This document shows, in pieces, positions 1-6,530 of a stretch of 64,000 bases of DNA. A model generated the notes under the pieces. It worked only from the letters and a program-made list of their open reading frames with translations. It did not search any database and was not told where the DNA came from. How positions within the stretch are numbered: position 1 is the first letter of the stretch; each line of letters begins with the position of its first letter. Source of the DNA: AWTP1-13 sp050248715 (GTDB lineage: Bacteria > Pseudomonadota > Alphaproteobacteria > Rhizobiales > Hyphomicrobiaceae); NCBI GenBank assembly GCA_050248715.1, contig JBFWRV010000004.1, positions 1 through 64,000 on the forward strand, in the 5' to 3' direction. The position numbers and the translations under genes are program-made.

Positions 1-316
1 AGACGCCAACGGCAGGCGCTCCTGCATTGGGCATACGACAGTCGTAAGCTGTAGACGAAATGCGACTTCCCTGTCGGAGCACGTTGCGCTCGAAGTGAGG
101 GCTACCGCGATAGCGGTTTAGTGCAATATCCGTTTTGCGACACGATTCTCACATGTTGTCAAGGTCTCGGGTCCCCTTCTTCTTTTTAAAAGGAACCCCC
201 TAATCTGAGTATTTTAAATATTAGTATTATTAAATGCATATTCTTATAATGAATGACTTCGGCGGGTCGAAGTCTAGAAGTGAGCGGGGCGAAATCTTGA
301 TTTCGGCAGGCCGAAA
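1..316. other. Left edge, no gene; AT-rich tract and two hairpins
   Basis: I see no credible coding region here. Bases 183-250 are strikingly AT-rich against an otherwise GC-rich window and contain a TATAAT at 245-250, but no gene follows it on the plus strand. Two inverted repeats follow: GACTTCG/CGAAGTC (255-261 and 268-274) and TGATTTCGG/CCGAAATCA (298-306 and 311-319). The second overlaps the stop codon of the downstream minus-strand gene. Neither has a T-run, so they are weak terminator candidates. Next to a replication-initiator-like gene, the AT-rich tract could be an origin unwinding region or an element boundary; that is inference. Confidence 0.4.
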
Positions 317-673
317 TCAGGCTTTCGCCTTGCGTTTGACGGTGAACTTGATGGTGTACAGGTTAGTCTTCCCTTGCCCACGGCGGGTGATCTCAATGAG
401 CTCAGCGGCTTCAAGCTCCTTGATGAACTCGTTGGTGCGCGAGACGCTCATGCCCATATCGCCGGCGAGGCGTTCCTGGCCGGGAAAGCAGTGGTTGTTG
501 TGCCAGGCGTAGCTGAGGAACATCGAGTAGACCACCTTGGCGCCCACGGAGAGGTCAGCGTTGCGCAGGATGAAGTTGGGGACCTGGGTGAACCCCTGAG
601 TAGCTACCGGATCGGCAGACTGGAGCGTGATGTTGCGCTCGATGTGGGCCAGGTTGGCTCCGATGTGCTCCAT
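317..673 (-). CDS. HTH replication-initiator-like protein
   Basis: A 118-residue protein with one winged helix-turn-helix domain. The stretch GFTQVPNFILRN, then LSVGAKVVYSMFLSYAW, CFPGQERLAGDMGMS and ELIEITRRGQGKTNLY is the pattern of the HTH_36/phage replication protein O-type domain in many plasmid and phage initiators. It may bind origin DNA of the surrounding plasmid-like module or regulate it. There is no catalytic domain, so it would be a DNA-binding factor only. The ATG at 673 lies 9 bases downstream of a GTAGC-N3-GCTACC dyad, with no clear Shine-Dalgarno sequence, so the dyad probably controls this gene. The family assignment is recognisable, but the replication role is inferred. Confidence 0.65.
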   Translation of the reverse strand: MEHIGANLAHIERNITLQSADPVATQGFTQVPNFILRNADLSVGAKVVYSMFLSYAWHNNHCFPGQERLAGDMGMSVSRTNEFIKELEAAELIEITRRGQGKTNLYTIKFTVKRKAKA

Positions 674-682
674 GTGCGAATT

Positions 683-696
683 GTAGCGCGGCTACC
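683..696. promoter_or_regulatory. Dyad GTAGC-N3-GCTACC before HTH gene
   Basis: GTAGC (683-687), spacer gcg, GCTACC (691-696). It lies directly upstream of the minus-strand ATG at 673. The same arrangement recurs at 1504-1517. This is a probable operator for a protein of this module. Confidence 0.5.
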
Positions 697-741
697 CTGC
701 TGTGATGCCGTTTATCAACAGTGGGCAGTTGCTCCAGGTAG

Positions 742-1497
742 CTATGATACCCGCGGTTCGCCTTCCCTTTCCTCGGAGTCATTCACGACGGTAGCGCGGA
801 TATTCTCGCTAGTCTCTGATTTGCCGCGCACAAGTTGCGCGAGTGCACCAAAGACCGGTGCGACGTTGCTATTGATTGTTTCCAGCAACTGGCGCTGACC
901 GTCAATGATGGCCTTCATCCCGCTGATCTGCGCGCGGCGGTCGATGAGTTCCTCGCGCAGGAACTTGATCTGGTCGTCCTTCTCCTCGATCCGCTTTTCC
1001 AATTGCTCGACATAGGCTGCTGTGGGGGCTGATGCAGCCTGCTGCGACAGACCCCCGGCAGGGTTCTCTTGTTCAGCATCGTCCTTCCCTGCTGCAGCAT
1101 GCTGCAGCCTGCTGGAGCCTGCTGCGTCAGTGTTGTCGTTGAGCGCTTCCTTGGGGGTGTCGGAGCCTGCTGCAGCCTGCTCCAGCCGCCTGCGCTTCTG
1201 TTCCTCGAACTGCTTGAGATCCCCGATCAGGCCCGGCACGGAAGCGGGGTCGATGTACCACTGCGGACCCGTGGGCGTCGGAAACTTGGCGGCGGCAAGC
1301 GCACCAGTCTGGCAGAAGAACTTGATGCGGCGATCGGAGCGGGGCACGCCAGCTTCGGCCAGAAGTCCCTCCACCTCTGTTACCGTGAGGGTATGTCGGG
1401 CCCTGTCGGGAGCCTGCTCCAGCATGCTCGAGCCTGCTGCATCATCCATGCTGCCAGTGTAGCAGCCGGCTGCAGCAGGCCGTCGGGTTATCCCCAT
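742..1497 (-). CDS. MerR-like HTH and coiled-coil protein of plasmid-like module
   Basis: A 251-residue protein, not assigned to a named family. Residues about 35-90 (TVTEVEGLLAEAGVPRSDRRIKF, CQTGALAAAK, PTGPQWYIDPASV) resemble the MerR/excisionase-type HTH found in plasmid-encoded proteins. A low-complexity Ala/Gly/Ser/Gln linker follows, then a coiled coil (about 165-215: YVEQLEKRIEEKDDQIKFLREEL). The linker is encoded by 10-bp periodic DNA repeats. HTH plus long coiled coil recalls KfrA-like plasmid proteins, which bind their own promoters. The start at 1497 is preferred because a GGTAGC-N3-GCTAC dyad sits 6 bases upstream, as at the neighbouring gene; an alternative ATG is at 1449. Divergent from parA, so the shared promoter region is likely autoregulated. 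Confidence 0.6.
   Translation of the reverse strand: MGITRRPAAAGCYTGSMDDAAGSSMLEQAPDRARHTLTVTEVEGLLAEAGVPRSDRRIKFFCQTGALAAAKFPTPTGPQWYIDPASVPGLIGDLKQFEEQKRRRLEQAAAGSDTPKEALNDNTDAAGSSRLQHAAAGKDDAEQENPAGGLSQQAASAPTAAYVEQLEKRIEEKDDQIKFLREELIDRRAQISGMKAIIDGQRQLLETINSNVAPVFGALAQLVRGKSETSENIRATVVNDSEEREGEPRVS
1031..1193. repeat. 10-bp phased CAGCCTGCTG-type repeats (arrays 1 and 2)
   Basis: Boxes of the type gctgcagcct recur with exact 10-bp spacing at 1091-1130 (four units: gctgcagcat, gctgcagcct, gctggagcct, gctgcgtcag). One more unit lies in the same phase at 1031-1045. A second run with the same period starts at 1163 (agcctgctgc, agcctgctcc, agccgcctgc). Because 10 is not a multiple of three, the period is a property of the DNA and not of the encoded peptide. 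Confidence 0.7.
1411..1480. repeat. 10-bp phased CAGCCTGCTG-type repeats (array 3)
   Basis: Units agcctgctcc, agcatgctcg and agcctgctgc occupy 1411-1440. After a 20-bp interruption, agcagccggc and tgcagcaggc follow at 1461-1480, still in steps of 10. The array crosses the 5' end of the HTH/coiled-coil gene and reaches the divergent promoter region. Confidence 0.65.
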
Positions 1498-1503
1498 TAT
1501 TTA

Positions 1504-1517
1504 GTAGCCTTGCTACC
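1504..1517. promoter_or_regulatory. Dyad GTAGC-N3-GCTACC between divergent genes
   Basis: GTAGC (1504-1508), spacer ctt, GCTACC (1512-1517). It sits between the HTH/coiled-coil gene (minus) and parA (plus, ATG at 1577). It is identical in layout to the dyad at 683-696, so one regulator probably recognises both. Confidence 0.5.
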
Positions 1518-1576
1518 ATGGAATTTGGATTGCGACTTGCCGGTGCGCCGCTTAGATAACCGGGCAGGAGTTTCCG

Positions 1577-2251
1577 ATGGCCGTCGTTGCTTTCATCTCG
1601 CAGAAGGGTGGAACCGGGAAGAGCACGTTGGCGCGGGCATTGGCGGCAATCGTTGCCCACGCCGGCCTTGCCGTGCGGATCGCCGACCTCGACCCGCAGC
1701 AGAGCACGGTCATCGAGTGGGAGAAGTTGCGGCACGACACCAAGCTCGCGCCGATCCCCGTCGAAGCCTTCGATGAGCCGCAGGAGGCGATTGCGAGCGG
1801 CGAGGAGGGGGAGTTGCTCATTCTCGACACCCCCGCGCACGCCGACCACAAGACGCTGGCGGCGGCCGAAGAGGCCGACCTCGTCGTCCAGCCGTCGAGC
1901 GGCAGCGTTGATGACCTGCGTCCTGCTGTTCTCGTCTTCAACGAGCTGGTCGCTCGCGGTGTCCCCAAGACCCGCCTGGTTGTCGCGCTTTGTCGGGTGA
2001 CTGGCGAGCGCGAGGAGGCGGCCGCCCGCGCCTATCTGAAGGCTGCTGGGTATGAGGTGCTGCCCGGATCCATCCCCGAGAAGCTTGGTTACAAGGAAGC
2101 CCACAATCGGGGGCACGCTGTGAGCGAGACCACGCGTGCGTTGAGGGAGCATGTGGATACCCTCATGGCGGCACTCTTCGACAAGGTGTGCGCACAGCTT
2201 GCCGCCAAGCGGAGGCGCAGGTTCGGGCGTGGTCGGGAGAAACGCGCATGA
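1577..2251 (+). CDS. parA: ParA-family partition ATPase
   Basis: A 224-residue ParA/MinD-superfamily ATPase of the short type without an N-terminal HTH (type Ib-like). It carries the deviant Walker A KGGTGKST (residues 10-17), the A' motif ADLDPQQS (about 36-43) and the Walker B LLILDTPAH (about 80-88). Such ATPases bind nucleoid DNA when ATP-loaded and position plasmids or other cargo, stimulated by a small centromere-binding partner. AGGAG at 1566-1570 with a 6-base spacer supports the ATG at 1577. It overlaps the ribbon-helix-helix gene by ATGA, so the two are translationally coupled and probably functional partners. Confidence 0.85.
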   Translation: MAVVAFISQKGGTGKSTLARALAAIVAHAGLAVRIADLDPQQSTVIEWEKLRHDTKLAPIPVEAFDEPQEAIASGEEGELLILDTPAHADHKTLAAAEEADLVVQPSSGSVDDLRPAVLVFNELVARGVPKTRLVVALCRVTGEREEAAARAYLKAAGYEVLPGSIPEKLGYKEAHNRGHAVSETTRALREHVDTLMAALFDKVCAQLAAKRRRRFGRGREKRA

Positions 2252-2514
2252 GCCAGGAGGGCAAGAATCCGCTCACAAAATGGCTCACAAAGGCCAAGGA
2301 TATTCCGGCGCCGCCGGCGGCCAGCGAGCGACGGGGGCGGCCACCGGGGAGCAAAGGTTCCCTGCGCCAGCTCAATTTGAAAGTTAGCGCGGGCACCTAC
2401 GCCCGGTTCAAAGGCCTTGCCTATCGCGACCGGCTCTCGGGTGTGGCGCTAATGGATCTGATGCTCGACCTCTACGAGAAGGAGCGCGGCGCGCTCGACG
2501 AGAAGCCGCGCTGA
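2248..2514 (+). CDS. Ribbon-helix-helix partner of ParA
   Basis: An 88-residue basic protein whose ATG overlaps the parA stop codon. A disordered N-terminal tail (about 1-37, rich in Lys, Arg and Pro) precedes a ribbon-helix-helix core beginning RQLNLKVSAGTYARFKGLAYRDRLSG. This is the layout of ParG/CopG-type centromere-binding proteins: the flexible tail stimulates the ParA ATPase and the RHH dimer binds direct-repeat DNA. The 10-bp phased repeats nearby are the obvious candidate site, but that pairing is inference. Strong call for the fold, moderate for the partition role. Confidence 0.75.
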   Translation: MSQEGKNPLTKWLTKAKDIPAPPAASERRGRPPGSKGSLRQLNLKVSAGTYARFKGLAYRDRLSGVALMDLMLDLYEKERGALDEKPR

Positions 2515-3690
2515 GTGCGCATGCGTGTGAGTGAAATTTCCGGCACTGCGCGCTGGCTCGTGCTCCTGGCGCTGAGCGGCGCAACCGCGCTCATCTATGT
2601 GGTGTCACTGCGTGCTAATTTCCTCTACGGCCACAGCATCGGGCAGACGCCAGAGAAAGCACAGCTCTTCGCTTGGGCGAACGTGGCAGCCGACATCTGG
2701 AAGGGCTTTGGTCTCGTCGCCGTTCTGGTGCTCTGGCTCCAGCACAAGCGGATGGCGCTCGTCGCGCTGCTGGCGTGGGTGGTCTGCCTCGCCACCGGCG
2801 TGAACTCGGCGATTGGCGTCTATGTGCAAGACCGCGCCAACCTCACTGGAATGCGTGAGGCAATGCACACCACCTACAGCGATGCGCAGAAGGCCTTGGC
2901 AAATGTCGAGCAGCAGCTTGCAGGCCTTCCCGCGCATCGCAGCGTTGCCCAAGTTGAGGCCGCTATCGGCGCGCGTCTCGCGCAGCCGGTGACAATGAAT
3001 GATCGCGTGCGCGGCACGGTCGGCTCCGTGTCGAACAATTGCGCCCGCCACGATGCTCGAGCTGCGGAGAGCTGCGCAGACGTCGCGGTGCTGCGGCAAG
3101 AATTGGCGGCCGCGAATGATGCGGCAGTGCTGCAGCAGGAGGCGACTCGCCTGCGCGATCATGTTCGCAAGCAGCGCGATCGCGGTGGTTCCCTGACCCC
3201 GGACCCGGTGGGCGAATTCTGGGCCTGGGCGACGCGCGGATTGTTGAGCGTTCGCGACGTGGGTTTTGGTTTCCCGCTGTTCTTCGCCCTCCTCATCGAG
3301 GTCGTGTCGGCCTTTGGTCCGGCGGTGATCGTGGCTGTCGCGGCCGTCACCAGCCTGCCGCAGCCTGCTGCTGCAGGGTCCAGCAGGGTGCAGCAGGCTG
3401 CATCATTCCATCAGCGCGGCTCGATCATTCACTGGCTCACGGAGCGGACGGAACCGACGGCGGACGCCACCGCTGTGCCTATGCGCGAGCTGCACGCCGA
3501 CTACGCAGTGTGGTGCGCGAGTACTGATGTGTCCGCCGACGCCCTGGACGCTTTCATCGCAGAGCTCGACCGCGTTCGGCAAATGCCGGAATTAGCGAGC
3601 AGGATCAGGAAGTTCGGTGATCGGTATTACGGACTCCGGCTTCTGACTGCGTCACACCCGCGCCAGCTAACGAGCGCGAACGATGTGTGA
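2515..3690 (+). CDS. Membrane protein with coiled coil, third gene of par operon
   Basis: A 391-residue protein that I do not recognise as a whole. Hydrophobic segments lie near residues 11-35, 52-70, 75-100 and 250-280. Between the last two pairs is an Ala/Gln-rich helical region (about 105-225) that probably forms a coiled coil. The C-terminal 90 residues (MRELHADYAVWCASTDVSADALDAFIAELDRVR...) resemble the small winged-helix module at the end of phage/plasmid primases, which would make this a membrane-anchored DNA-binding protein. The GTG at 2515 directly follows the upstream stop; an ATG at 2521 is an alternative. The linker before the C-terminal domain is encoded by a phased 10-bp repeat array. 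Confidence 0.6.
   Translation: MRMRVSEISGTARWLVLLALSGATALIYVVSLRANFLYGHSIGQTPEKAQLFAWANVAADIWKGFGLVAVLVLWLQHKRMALVALLAWVVCLATGVNSAIGVYVQDRANLTGMREAMHTTYSDAQKALANVEQQLAGLPAHRSVAQVEAAIGARLAQPVTMNDRVRGTVGSVSNNCARHDARAAESCADVAVLRQELAAANDAAVLQQEATRLRDHVRKQRDRGGSLTPDPVGEFWAWATRGLLSVRDVGFGFPLFFALLIEVVSAFGPAVIVAVAAVTSLPQPAAAGSSRVQQAASFHQRGSIIHWLTERTEPTADATAVPMRELHADYAVWCASTDVSADALDAFIAELDRVRQMPELASRIRKFGDRYYGLRLLTASHPRQLTSANDV
3351..3400. repeat. 10-bp phased CAGCCTGCTG-type repeats (array 4)
   Basis: Five consecutive 10-mers: cagcctgccg, cagcctgctg, ctgcagggtc, cagcagggtg, cagcaggctg. They lie inside the membrane-protein gene, about 1.9 kb from array 3. The array is followed by catcattcca, close to the atcatccatg that follows array 3, so the two arrays share flanking sequence. 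Confidence 0.7.
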
Positions 3691-3789
3691 ACGGGCAGGT
3701 GTATCCAACGAGGCTGCGCGCGGATCGTGCATCTCGTGCAAAGCGTCCGGCGCTGCGGCCGACGAACCTGACGTAAGAGGAGTGCGGTG

Positions 3790-3996
3790 ATGGCGACCGT
3801 CAGCCACAAGTTTCCGCTGATCATCACCAAGAAGCAGCTTCGTTTAATCGTGCCATATACACCACAACACGTCTTGCGCCTGGAAAAGAAGGGCAAGTTT
3901 CCAAGACGGATCAGATTGGGCGCCCGACGCGTCGGTTGGTACCTCTCCGAGGTGGAAGAGTGGCTAGCTAATTGTGAAAGGGGAGCTGGTCGGTGA
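3790..3996 (+). CDS. AlpA-family phage-type regulator
   Basis: A 68-residue single-domain protein with the AlpA/excisionase winged-helix pattern: ITKKQLRLIVPYTPQHVLRLEKKGKFPRRIRLGARRVGWYLSEVEEWL. AlpA-type proteins activate integrase genes or act as excisionases of prophages and integrative elements. AGAGGAG at 3776-3782 with a 7-base gap selects the ATG at 3790 over the GTG at 3787. It closes the plasmid-like module and argues for an integrated element. No integrase gene is visible inside the window, so any integrase would lie beyond the left edge or be absent. Confidence 0.8.
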   Translation: MATVSHKFPLIITKKQLRLIVPYTPQHVLRLEKKGKFPRRIRLGARRVGWYLSEVEEWLANCERGAGR

Positions 3997-4340
3997 AATC
4001 AATGTCCGAGCAAAGCGGCGGGCGGCAACAGCTATAGTGCTACCCACGCGCTACCCTGAGACGTCGTACGACCGAGTGGCTAAATGTAATAATTTGAAAT
4101 CATTAGATAAAAACTGATAAGACCGCAACGCAGCATCAGTAAGCAAGCCCGGCACTCCCTTTCGGAAGCCGCGCCTTGTAAAGCGTAAATCGTCCCAGTC
4201 AGTAGCGTTGCAGCGTTTCGCGTCCGATTTGCGACGTGCGCGTGGGTATGCGCGCATGCGTCTCGATCCGGACACGGGGCAGGCGCCGGGCTAGTGCGTG
4301 CTGCTTCCCGCATTAGGGCAAACTAACTCTGGAGATGGAT
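3997..4340. other. Intergenic right flank of plasmid-like module
   Basis: No gene seen. It contains two direct repeats of GCTACCC (4039-4045 and 4050-4056), matching half of the dyads at 683 and 1504, and an AT-rich stretch at about 4078-4125. GC-rich chromosomal-style sequence resumes by about 4200. This is the likely junction between the module and the porin locus. I found no tRNA fragment or convincing attachment repeat. Confidence 0.4.
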
Positions 4341-5801
4341 ATGAACGGGGCACTGATGAAAGCGAGCAGTCGCTTCGCCATCGCCGCCGCTCTCGGACTC
4401 GTTGTTGGCGTGGGCTCTGTCCGAGCGGCCGATCTCGGCGGAAACTGCTGTGCTGACCTGGAAGAGCGAATTGCTGAGCTGGAAGCTACCACGGCGCGCA
4501 AGGGCAACCGCAAGATGTCTCTGACGGTCACCGGCCAGGTGCACCGCTCGGTGATCTGGTACGACGATGGCCATTCGTCGACCACCTACTACGGTCTGGA
4601 TAACACGAACGCCTCCAGCCGTTTCATCTTCACCGGCAGCGCTCGGATCAATCCGCACGTGTCGATGGGCTTCGAGATCATGATCGAGATCGAGGCGGGC
4701 GGCACGTCCTCCAAGGTCAACCAGTTCGATGAGGATGGCAAGCTGACCGCGTTCATCCCCAATCCGGGTGGGGCGGTTGGCGTTCCGTCGTTCAACCAGC
4801 ACAATGCCGACGCCTACTTCGGCGACGCCCGTCGGGCGGCTTGGTGGATCGAGCATAAGGACCTCGGTCGTCTGACGGTCGGCCGTTACGAGACCGCGGG
4901 CGTCCAGGCGACGATCGACCTGACGGGTCACCTGTTTCTGGGTGCCAGCTCCAGCTTCATCCTGTTGAACGGCGGCTTCTTCATCCGCGGTCCTCAGGGT
5001 CAGTACTACGCGACGACCTGGGGCAACATCGGCGATCCCGCATCGGCCAGCTCCGGCCGCACCGAACTCGTCCGCTACGACAGCCCGAGTTGGCACGGCT
5101 TCATCTACTCGGCGTCGATCGCGGAGGCGGGCGACTACTGGGGCACGATGCTTCGTTACGCCAATGAGTTCAACGGCGTAAGGATCGCTGGTGCGTTGGG
5201 CTACGAGCGGGTTAGAGATATCTTCACACCAGGTGTCGTGGATCCGACGGCCGCGAACTTTACCGGGCGTAGGCCGGACATCACCGCCTGGGGCATTGCC
5301 CTGTCGGCCATGCATGTACCGACTGGCCTGTTTGTGCAAGGTCACTACAATACTGCCGACTTCGGCGGCCAGCCGATCGGAGCAGCCAGCGGCTACTGGG
5401 GTCAGGGCACGCTCAATAAAAAGGATACCGCGCACTGGCTGATACAGGCCGGCATCTCGAGGAACTGGTTCGGACCCGGTAACACGTCGGTTTACGGCGA
5501 GTACGGCCGTGCTACGGATTGGGGTGCTGACATCGGTGGCCGCAACTTCGCGTTGACCACGTTCACTCCGGTCAACGGCGTGACCGACACGACGTTGAAT
5601 GTTTGGGGGCTAGGCATCGCTCAGAACTTGGATGCGGCTGCCGCCGCCGTGTATCTTGGATATCGGCATATGGAAGCCGACATCATCTGCACGGGGGCTG
5701 GTCCTGTGGGAAGCTGTGCGGGTACAGCGGGGGCTTCCCCGACGAAGCTGAACACCGAGGGTATCAACGTGATCGTCATGGGCGCCCGCGTCCTGTTCTG
5801 A
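4341..5801 (+). CDS. Porin_2-family outer-membrane porin
   Basis: A beta-barrel porin of about 486 residues that would form trimeric diffusion channels in the outer membrane. The signal peptide (ending GVGSVRA-AD) is followed by LGGNCCADLEERIAELEATTARKGNRKMSLTVTGQV, the hallmark N-terminus of alphaproteobacterial Omp2/RopA-type porins: a short coiled coil, then the first strand. Alternating aromatic strands run through to the terminal RVLF, the usual C-terminal barrel signature. GGAG at 4331-4334 favours the ATG at 4341 (6-base gap) over 4335; 4356 is also possible. The gene is monocistronic and followed by a strong intrinsic terminator. Confidence 0.9.
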   Translation: MNGALMKASSRFAIAAALGLVVGVGSVRAADLGGNCCADLEERIAELEATTARKGNRKMSLTVTGQVHRSVIWYDDGHSSTTYYGLDNTNASSRFIFTGSARINPHVSMGFEIMIEIEAGGTSSKVNQFDEDGKLTAFIPNPGGAVGVPSFNQHNADAYFGDARRAAWWIEHKDLGRLTVGRYETAGVQATIDLTGHLFLGASSSFILLNGGFFIRGPQGQYYATTWGNIGDPASASSGRTELVRYDSPSWHGFIYSASIAEAGDYWGTMLRYANEFNGVRIAGALGYERVRDIFTPGVVDPTAANFTGRRPDITAWGIALSAMHVPTGLFVQGHYNTADFGGQPIGAASGYWGQGTLNKKDTAHWLIQAGISRNWFGPGNTSVYGEYGRATDWGADIGGRNFALTTFTPVNGVTDTTLNVWGLGIAQNLDAAAAAVYLGYRHMEADIICTGAGPVGSCAGTAGASPTKLNTEGINVIVMGARVLF

Positions 5802-5827
5802 GACATGAGCCAACGCGCAATACGGAG

Positions 5828-5855
5828 AAAGCCGCCTTCGGGGCGGCTTTTTCTT
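5828..5855 (+). terminator. Intrinsic terminator after porin
   Basis: AAAGCCGCC (5828-5836), short loop ttcgg, GGCGGCTTT (5842-5850), then TT-C-TTT. It lies 27 bases after the porin stop codon. Confidence 0.9.
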
Positions 5856-5877
5856 TCACTGGGGGCGGGCTTACGTG

Positions 5878-5911
5878 TGTGCCCTCGACGCCACATGGCG
5901 TCGAGGGCACA
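5878..5911. repeat. Perfect 15-bp hairpin
   Basis: TGTGCCCTCGACGCC (5878-5892) pairs perfectly with GGCGTCGAGGGCACA (5897-5911) around the 4-base loop acat. There is no T-run, so it is not a standard terminator, and it lies just behind one. Confidence 0.7.
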
Positions 5912-6028
5912 TCCGCACAGGAATTATTGGGGCATTGCTAACCCGTGTGGAAAGATGCTGGCTTTCGTGTATATCCGGAGCATGTTCAGCAAGGCGTTGT
6001 TCGGCGACGGTCGACTGGCGGGGTCACT

Positions 6029-6400
6029 ATGACGAGACCGATGCGTCTGATTGCTGTCGTGGCGGTCGTCGGGGCTTTCGCCCCGTCGGCGCTCGCCTTT
6101 CAGGAAGGTACCGTGGGCGGGAACGCTGAGAAGCCGGCCGCGTCCGTCCTGGAAACCCCCAAGGATGCTGGCGCCGAGGTGGGGAAGGGCCTGGATCTCA
6201 AGGTTCCGGGCGTCAGCCTGGGGCAGGGTTCCGGCACGGAGGTTCGGATCCCCGGTTTCGGCAAAGTCGGCGTGCTGCCGAAGCTCGACTTCGGCTTGGA
6301 GCTCCTTTATGGGGCGACGGAGCCGCGGACAGGCAGGCCTGAGGAGAAGTCGGACCCGGGCGACGTGCAGATCCGTGGGACGATCAAACATCGCTTCTGA
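6029..6400 (+). CDS. Small exported protein, function unknown
   Basis: A 123-residue protein with a clear Sec signal peptide (MTRPMRLIAVVAVVGAFAPSALA-F). The mature part is Gly/Pro/Lys-rich (GAEVGKGLDLKVPGVSLGQGSGTEVRIPGFGKVGVLPKLDFGLELLYG) and ends in a basic tail, IRGTIKHRF. The alternating polar and hydrophobic tail could be a short beta structure. It lies between the porin and phosphatidylcholine synthase, has its own terminator, and is therefore likely a separate unit. I do not recognise a family. The start was chosen at the ATG that begins the signal peptide. Confidence 0.65.
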   Translation: MTRPMRLIAVVAVVGAFAPSALAFQEGTVGGNAEKPAASVLETPKDAGAEVGKGLDLKVPGVSLGQGSGTEVRIPGFGKVGVLPKLDFGLELLYGATEPRTGRPEEKSDPGDVQIRGTIKHRF

Positions 6401-6430
6401 GCTGCGAGGACGCCAGGTGTGGGATGCGAG

Positions 6431-6453
6431 AGAGCGCTCAGGCGCTCTTTTTT
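6431..6453 (+). terminator. Intrinsic terminator
   Basis: AGAGCGC (6431-6437), loop tcag, GCGCTCT (6442-6448), followed by a run of T. It ends the small exported protein gene. Confidence 0.9.
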
Positions 6454-6530
6454 GTTGCCAGCTAGGCGTGGTGCAGGCTCCCGTCAGTCGGGGCATGCGG
6501 CAGAGCTCGCGAACGAGGTGAGGCGAGGCG

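Noticed and set aside
245..250. TATAAT as a promoter
   Set aside because: No good -35 element at the right spacing and no plus-strand gene follows; it sits in an AT-rich tract.
4323..5435. Long minus-strand open frame (about 370 codons) opposite the porin gene
   Set aside because: It is antisense to a gene with a signal peptide and porin signature; it has no recognisable domain and reflects high-GC codon bias.
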